This document shows positions 59,846-64,000 of a stretch of DNA of 64,000 nt, piece after piece. This stretch comes from Acidobacteriota bacterium (GTDB lineage: Bacteria > Acidobacteriota > Terriglobia > Terriglobales > SCQP01): positions 30,667 through 94,666 of the forward strand of contig JAKASR010000007.1 in the NCBI GenBank assembly GCA_021818955.1. The letters run 5' to 3'. The translations under genes and the position numbers were made by a program. Position 1 is the stretch's first letter; every line of letters starts with the position of its first letter. The notes below the pieces were generated by a model. That model was not told the DNA's origin and ran no database searches. It saw only the letters and a list, made by a program, of their open reading frames with translations.

Positions 59846-61243
59846 ATGAGCGCTGCACGCATTTTGGTGGTCGATGACGAGTTGCACGAACGCCAGGGCC
59901 TGGCCGAGTTGTTGAGCGCCTGGGGATACCAGGTGGATACGGCGAATGATGGCCTGCAGGCCTTGCAAAAGCTGAACCAGGAGCCGCCGCAGGCGGTTTT
60001 AACTGATATTCGCATGCCGCGGATGGACGGGCTGGAATTGTTGGCCGAGATCCGCCAGCGCCTGGGCGCGCTGCCGGTGCTGGTGATCACGGGCCAGGGC
60101 TCGAAAGAGGCGGCCATCGAATGCTTGCGCCTGCGCGCTAACGACTTTATCGAGAAGCCGATACGGGGCGACGAGTTGCGGCAGCGGCTGGCGGATGTGG
60201 TCAGCGCCCAGCCATCCGGGGAGCCGCGCCCGTTGGCCTCGGGCGAGGAATTGGAGTTCCTGGGCAATTCCGCTGTCATGGAAATCATTCGCCGCGAGCT
60301 GCAGCAGGTCGCGCCCACTTCGGCCAGCGTTCTGATTACCGGCGAGAGCGGTACCGGCAAGGAAGTCATTGCCCGGCTCATCCATCGCCTCAGCCCGCGG
60401 CGGGAGCGCACGTTTGTGGCGATTAACTGCGCCGCGATTCCTGAAAGCCTGATGGAAAGCGAAATCTTCGGGCATGAAAAAGGCGCTTTCACCGGCGCTC
60501 AGGACCGGCGCGCCGGCTGCTTCGAGCTGGCCGAAAATGGCACGCTGCTGCTGGATGAGATTGGCGAAATGCCGTTGCAGACGCAGGCCAAGCTGTTACG
60601 CGTGCTGGAAGACCGGCGGGTGCGGCGGCTGGGAAGCAAGAACGAAATTCCGGTTAACGTACGGGTGCTGGCGGCCACCAACAAAGATCCGGCGCAGGCG
60701 GTGGCGGCGGGACAGTTGCGCCAGGATTTGTATTACCGCCTGAATGTGTTTCACCTGCACTTGCCGCCCTTGCGCGTGCATCTGGAAGATTTGCCGACCC
60801 TGGCGGCGGGACTGCTGCAGCGCCTCAACCAGCGCCATCAGCGCCAGGTGGAAGGCTTGTCGCCGGACGTATTGGCGCGCTTCAGCCGGCATAGCTGGCC
60901 GGGAAACGTGCGCGAGTTGCGCAATGTGCTGGAGCGGGCGGTGATTGTCGCCGACAGCCCGCTGGTGCAATTGCGCCATCTGCCGTCCGATTTCGACCAT
61001 GCGGCGGCGCCCATGCCGGAAGACGAGCCGGGAAGCGTGCGTGTGCCCGTCGGCACCACCGTGGCGGAAGCCGAACGGCTGCTGATATTGAAGACGCTGG
61101 CGCGCGAGAATAACAATAAAACCCGCGCCGCTGAGAAGCTGGGCATCAGCTTGAAAACGCTGCAAAATAAATTAAAGGAGTACCAGGCCCGCGGCGTTCC
61201 GTCCCTTTCCGCCCCGAGTAGCACCGCCGCGCCCGCGCCGTGA
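59846..61243 (+). CDS. NtrC-family sigma-54-dependent response regulator
   Basis: Transcription activator of 465 aa. The receiver domain has the phosphoacceptor Asp54 (VLTDIRMPRMDG) and the conserved Lys of ANDFIEKPIRG. The AAA+ domain has Walker A GESGTGKE (166-173), the sigma-54 contact loop GAFTGA (213-218) and Walker B LLLDEIGEMP. A Fis-type helix-turn-helix closes the protein (TRAAEKLGISLKTLQNKLKEY). All key motifs are intact. It is co-transcribed with the histidine kinase (GTGA overlap), so it is its cognate regulator. Target promoters are not evident in the window. Confidence 0.96.
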   Translation: MSAARILVVDDELHERQGLAELLSAWGYQVDTANDGLQALQKLNQEPPQAVLTDIRMPRMDGLELLAEIRQRLGALPVLVITGQGSKEAAIECLRLRANDFIEKPIRGDELRQRLADVVSAQPSGEPRPLASGEELEFLGNSAVMEIIRRELQQVAPTSASVLITGESGTGKEVIARLIHRLSPRRERTFVAINCAAIPESLMESEIFGHEKGAFTGAQDRRAGCFELAENGTLLLDEIGEMPLQTQAKLLRVLEDRRVRRLGSKNEIPVNVRVLAATNKDPAQAVAAGQLRQDLYYRLNVFHLHLPPLRVHLEDLPTLAAGLLQRLNQRHQRQVEGLSPDVLARFSRHSWPGNVRELRNVLERAVIVADSPLVQLRHLPSDFDHAAAPMPEDEPGSVRVPVGTTVAEAERLLILKTLARENNNKTRAAEKLGISLKTLQNKLKEYQARGVPSLSAPSSTAAPAP

Positions 61244-63111
61244 AGCTGAAGACCAAACTCAGCCTGAGCATTTCGCTGCTGGTGCTGGTGGTGGTGGCTA
61301 CCGTCAGTGGCCTCTATCTGCTCAGCCTGGTGCATGAGCAGTTGCGTGATATTCAGCATCAAGCCCGCTCCGCCGCCCAGCTGATTTTTAACGAAATCCG
61401 GCGGGAAATGAACCAGCAGACGGCGGCGGGCTTGCTCGATTCGCGCCAGCCCTTGCAGGTGCAGGCTTTTTTGCACCTGCTGCCGCAACAATCGGCATTA
61501 CAGACGTTGTTCAATTTTGATATCAGTTATCCGGTGGATAGTCCGATCCGCGATGTGGCGGTGGTGAGCGCCAGCCAGCAGGTCATGGCCGATTCCAATA
61601 CCGCGCTCATCGGGCAGATCCTGCCCCCCCGCCCGCAGTTGAACGAAATTCTGCACGCCAGCTCCTGGGCCCAGTTGAAAACCATTTTCGGGCCGGAACA
61701 GGTGTATGAAGTGCGGCTGCCGATGCGGCTGGGCGCAACCCCGCTCGGCGCGGTCCGAGTCGGCGTGGACACGGTTTTTATCCATAGCGCGCTGGCCCCC
61801 CGCTTGCACGCCATCCTGTTTTCCGCCGCGCTCATCATCGTGCTGAGCACCTTGCTGGCGGTGGTGTTTTCCGATTTTCTCCTGGCGCCCCTGGGCGCGC
61901 TCAGCCGCCAGCTCGATCGGGTGGCGCGCGGCGAGCCGGCGCAAGCCTGGGTGCGGCGCGATGAGTTTGGCATGGTGTCGTCCAAAATCGAGCACCTGGG
62001 ACGGCAAATGCAGGATGTGCGGCAGATCTATTCGGCTCTGCAGGAAGACGTCAGCCGCATGCTGGAAAACATCGAGGAAGGCGTGCTCTTGCTCGACGCC
62101 CAGGGTTCGGTGCGCCTGGCCAGCGCCGCCGCCGAACGCGTGCTGGGCCGGCCGGCGGCGGAGTTGATGGCGCAACCGGTGGAAAAGGTTTTCTGCGACA
62201 ATTCCGAATTGGATTTGGCGGTATGCCGTGCCGTGCGCCAGGGCGCCCCCTTGCCGGCCCATGGCCTCGCGCGCGCTCCCGGGCAAGCTCCCGTCATTGC
62301 CCGCCTGGAATCGGCCGGTGAACCCGAGTCGGGCGAGCGCCTGTTGCTGCTTCAAGATCGGGCGGGACGGCAGCAGTTGGAAAATGAATTGGAAGTGGCG
62401 CGCCGCCTCGCATCCATTGGACGCTTAACTCGCGGCGTAGCGCATGAAGTGAAAAACCCCCTGAATTCGCTGGCCATTCAGCTAAATCTCATCGACACCA
62501 AGCTGGCCCCCGAAGCGCAAGCCGGGGTGAAGACCCATTTAGGCGTCATGCGCCACGAAATTGAACGCTTGGACCGCGTGGTCAATGCCCTTCTCGATTT
62601 CACCCGCCCGGTCGAGCTCGTGCGCCGGCCCACCGATCTGAATGAGTTGGTGCAAGCGGTGCATGACCTGATTTCCGCCCGCGCCGAGGCCGCCGGGGTG
62701 GCCTGGGAACTGCAGCCGGCGCTGCCGCCGCCAGTGGTGAACGTGGATCGCGATCTGGTCGAGCAGGCGCTGCTTAATCTGCTGACCAATGCGCTGGAAG
62801 CCATGGCTTCCAGCCCGGTCAAACGGCTGGCGTTGCAAGTGGCCCGGCAGGGCGAGGAAGCGGTCATCCTAGTGCGCGACAGCGGTCCTGGAATACCGGA
62901 AGACATTCACGACAAGATCTTCGATTTATATTTTTCTACCCGTGAAAGCGGCAATGGCATTGGCCTGGCGCTGACTGCCCGTATTATGGAATTGCACCAG
63001 GGCGCCGCCGAGTTGTTGACGATTCCGGGAGAAAGCGGCGCTTGCTTTGGCTTGCGATTTCCACTGCGCAGCGGCAATGCCGCCGCTGCGGCGGAACCGC
63101 CCCTCTCATGA
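61240..63111 (+). CDS. Membrane sensor histidine kinase (HAMP-PAS-HisKA)
   Basis: Protein of 623 aa. The GTG start overlaps the regulator stop. Membrane helix 1 is about residues 8-30 (ISLLVLVVVATVSGLYLLSLV). A periplasmic sensor domain of about 155 residues follows, and helix 2 is near 188-210. A HAMP domain and a PAS-like region (MLENIEEGVLLLDAQGSVRLASA) lead to the dimerisation domain with the phosphoacceptor His402 (TRGVAHEVKNPLNSL). The ATPase domain has N, G1 (VRDSGPGIPED) and G2 (NGIGLALTARI) boxes. It is a NtrB/ZraS-like partner of the upstream regulator. Confidence 0.95.
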   Translation: MKLKTKLSLSISLLVLVVVATVSGLYLLSLVHEQLRDIQHQARSAAQLIFNEIRREMNQQTAAGLLDSRQPLQVQAFLHLLPQQSALQTLFNFDISYPVDSPIRDVAVVSASQQVMADSNTALIGQILPPRPQLNEILHASSWAQLKTIFGPEQVYEVRLPMRLGATPLGAVRVGVDTVFIHSALAPRLHAILFSAALIIVLSTLLAVVFSDFLLAPLGALSRQLDRVARGEPAQAWVRRDEFGMVSSKIEHLGRQMQDVRQIYSALQEDVSRMLENIEEGVLLLDAQGSVRLASAAAERVLGRPAAELMAQPVEKVFCDNSELDLAVCRAVRQGAPLPAHGLARAPGQAPVIARLESAGEPESGERLLLLQDRAGRQQLENELEVARRLASIGRLTRGVAHEVKNPLNSLAIQLNLIDTKLAPEAQAGVKTHLGVMRHEIERLDRVVNALLDFTRPVELVRRPTDLNELVQAVHDLISARAEAAGVAWELQPALPPPVVNVDRDLVEQALLNLLTNALEAMASSPVKRLALQVARQGEEAVILVRDSGPGIPEDIHDKIFDLYFSTRESGNGIGLALTARIMELHQGAAELLTIPGESGACFGLRFPLRSGNAAAAAEPPLS

Positions 63112-63788
63112 CCATGCGCCCAGCTTCGCCGAATCCCGGCTTCTTTTCCCGTCCTGCCGCACTGGAACCGGCCGGCATCCGGGCTGGTGCGCCGTCGTCG
63201 GGCGTGCAGCCCATCCATCGCCGGCTCGCCGCTTGGCTCGTCAGTGGAATCGCGGCCTCGGCTCTGCTGCTGGCCGGCTGTCCCAAACCGCAGCCGGCGA
63301 TGCCTTCGCTCCCGCCAGTGGTCAGCCAGCCGGTGCTGGTCCTGACCCCGCCCCCGCCCTTTACGCCGCCGCCAACGCCGGCCATCAGCACTATCCCTGC
63401 GCCGGCGCCGCCGGCTGTCCAACCGGCGCGCCGGCGCCATTCAACCCCGCATCGGCCTTCTCATGTATCGCCCCGTTCGGCCAGGCCGCTTACCCCGCCG
63501 CCGCCGCCACCCAAACCCTCGCCCCAGCCCGCCCCGCTCCAGTTGAGTGCGGGTTTGAGCCCGCAGCAGCAGGTGGCCTATCGGCGCGATGCGCTGGCAT
63601 GGATTGCGAGCAGCCGTAACTATCTCGCCAGCTTGCCGCCACGCCATTTAAATGCCAGCCAGCGCGCCAACCGCCTTCAGGCTCAGGAATACATTCAGCA
63701 GGCCCAGGCCGCGCTCAAACGCGGCGATGTGGAACGCGCGCGCAGTCTGGCCTACAAAGCCATGCTTTTGGCGCAAGCCCTGCGTTGA
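63108..63788 (+). CDS. Proline-rich lipoprotein
   Basis: Protein of 226 aa. Its ATG overlaps the kinase stop (ATGA), so it completes a three-gene operon. A basic N-terminal stretch and hydrophobic helix end in the lipobox LLAGC (about residue 62). A Pro/Ala/Thr-rich linker follows (PPPPPKPSPQPAPLQ). The end is a helical domain (about 170-226, LSPQQQVAYRRDALAWIASSRNYLASLPPR and IQQAQAALKRGDVERARSLAYKAMLLAQ) resembling a TPR-like helical hairpin. It might feed envelope status to the kinase; that is inference from the operon only. A repeat starts two bases after its stop. Confidence 0.6.
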   Translation: MTMRPASPNPGFFSRPAALEPAGIRAGAPSSGVQPIHRRLAAWLVSGIAASALLLAGCPKPQPAMPSLPPVVSQPVLVLTPPPPFTPPPTPAISTIPAPAPPAVQPARRRHSTPHRPSHVSPRSARPLTPPPPPPKPSPQPAPLQLSAGLSPQQQVAYRRDALAWIASSRNYLASLPPRHLNASQRANRLQAQEYIQQAQAALKRGDVERARSLAYKAMLLAQALR

Positions 63789-63790
63789 AA

Positions 63791-64000
63791 GCGTTAACGC
63801 TCGAGTCGGATAGCAGTTTTCGTCATTGGCAATTTCGGAGAAATTGCCTCTAGCATTATCAATTTCGGAGAAATTGCCTCTAGCATTATCAATTTCGGAG
63901 AAATTGCCTCTAGCATTATCAATTTCGGAGAAATTGCCTCTAGCATTATCAATTTCGGAGAAATTGCCTCTAGCATTATCAATTTCGGAGAAATTGCCTC
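63791..64000 (+). repeat. Modular hairpin repeat, copy 12 (A plus expanded H1 array, cut by window edge)
   Basis: Module A (GCGTTAACGCTCGAGTCGG, ATAGCAGTTTTCGTCATTGG) starts two bases after the lipoprotein stop. Identical H1-type hairpins (CAATTTC-GGA-GAAATTG) begin at 63830, 63860, 63890, 63920, 63950 and 63980, with a 13-bp linker (CCTCTAGCATTAT), so the period is exactly 30 bp. Five complete units and most of a sixth are visible, and the array continues beyond the window. Confidence 0.93.
63830..64000 (+). repeat. Tandem array of at least six H1 hairpins, 30-bp period
   Basis: Every visible unit is identical, with 7-bp perfect arms and a GGA loop. No unique spacers occur, so a CRISPR array is excluded. 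The reverse strand is also open through the array (a repetitive reading frame), which is a by-product of the 30-bp period being a multiple of three. Confidence 0.93.

Noticed and set aside
63794..63982. Repetitive 62-aa frame on the minus strand through the H1 array
   Set aside because: It exists only because the 30-bp unit is a multiple of three and free of stops; there is no start signal or gene-like composition.
63830..64000. Tandem array resembling a CRISPR
   Set aside because: All units, including the linker, are identical; there are no unique spacers and no cas genes.

Overview
The window is GC-rich bacterial chromosome, densely coded, with many ATGA/GTGA-type gene overlaps. The gene set suggests a member of the Acidobacteriota (class Terriglobia or a neighbour). 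The clues are an ECF sigma / anti-sigma / secreted-protein triplet, a tiny zinc-ribbon protein, a radical-SAM protein of the tetraether / membrane-spanning-lipid synthase type, and a large exopolysaccharide locus with a Wzz-tyrosine-kinase fusion. The phylum is an inference from content; no rRNA or tRNA gene is present to confirm it.

Layout. Positions 1-11.6 kb (minus strand) are one exopolysaccharide operon, in transcribed order: Wza-type export protein, Wzz/BY-kinase, a small degenerate GGDEF-like protein, initiating sugar-phosphate transferase, O-antigen ligase/polymerase-like protein, a double GT4 glycosyltransferase, a GT4 enzyme and a GT2 enzyme cut by the window edge. From 12.3 to 24.4 kb lie secreted glycoside hydrolases (GH42, an (alpha/alpha)6-type enzyme) and a second minus-strand operon (GHL15-like hydrolase, GT39-like membrane protein, ATP-grasp ligase, ornithine-cyclodeaminase-like enzyme). 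From 24.7 to 30.5 kb are the sigma factor triplet, an Nramp-related transporter with an altered metal site, and the radical-SAM protein. From 30.7 to 36.3 kb is a reduced division/cell-wall cluster (nudix-murG-murC-ftsQ-ftsA, no ftsZ alongside). From 36.4 to 64 kb are mixed housekeeping genes: TolC, truA, a LeuA-like synthase, M20 peptidase, DMT exporter, HtrA protease, ALDH, glgB, ssb, threonine aldolase, thiG, an FtsB-like protein, cutA, large secreted proteins, and an NtrC-type two-component pair with a lipoprotein.

The most striking feature is a family of modular, hairpin-rich intergenic repeats, with 12 recognisable copies between 11.96 kb and the right end, all in the same orientation. 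A full copy reads: module A (GCGTTAACGGCCGAGTCGG...), one or more 17-bp hairpins H1 (CAATTTC-GAA-GAAATTG), a longer hairpin B (GCGCGGG...CCCGCGC), one or more 17-bp hairpins H2 (CAATTCC-GCA-GGAATTG), and module C (GTCCGG-TTTCGG-CCGGAC, then an A-rich spacer and GCGGC-CGA-GCCGC). H1 and H2 expand independently as tandem arrays with periods of 30 and 32 bp. Read on the minus strand, the end of module C looks like an intrinsic terminator, and it usually abuts the 3' end of a minus-strand gene. One copy lies in frame inside a coding sequence, others supply the last codons of genes, and one separates murG from murC.

All calls rest on reading the sequence and on general knowledge of protein families. 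No database search or structure prediction was run.
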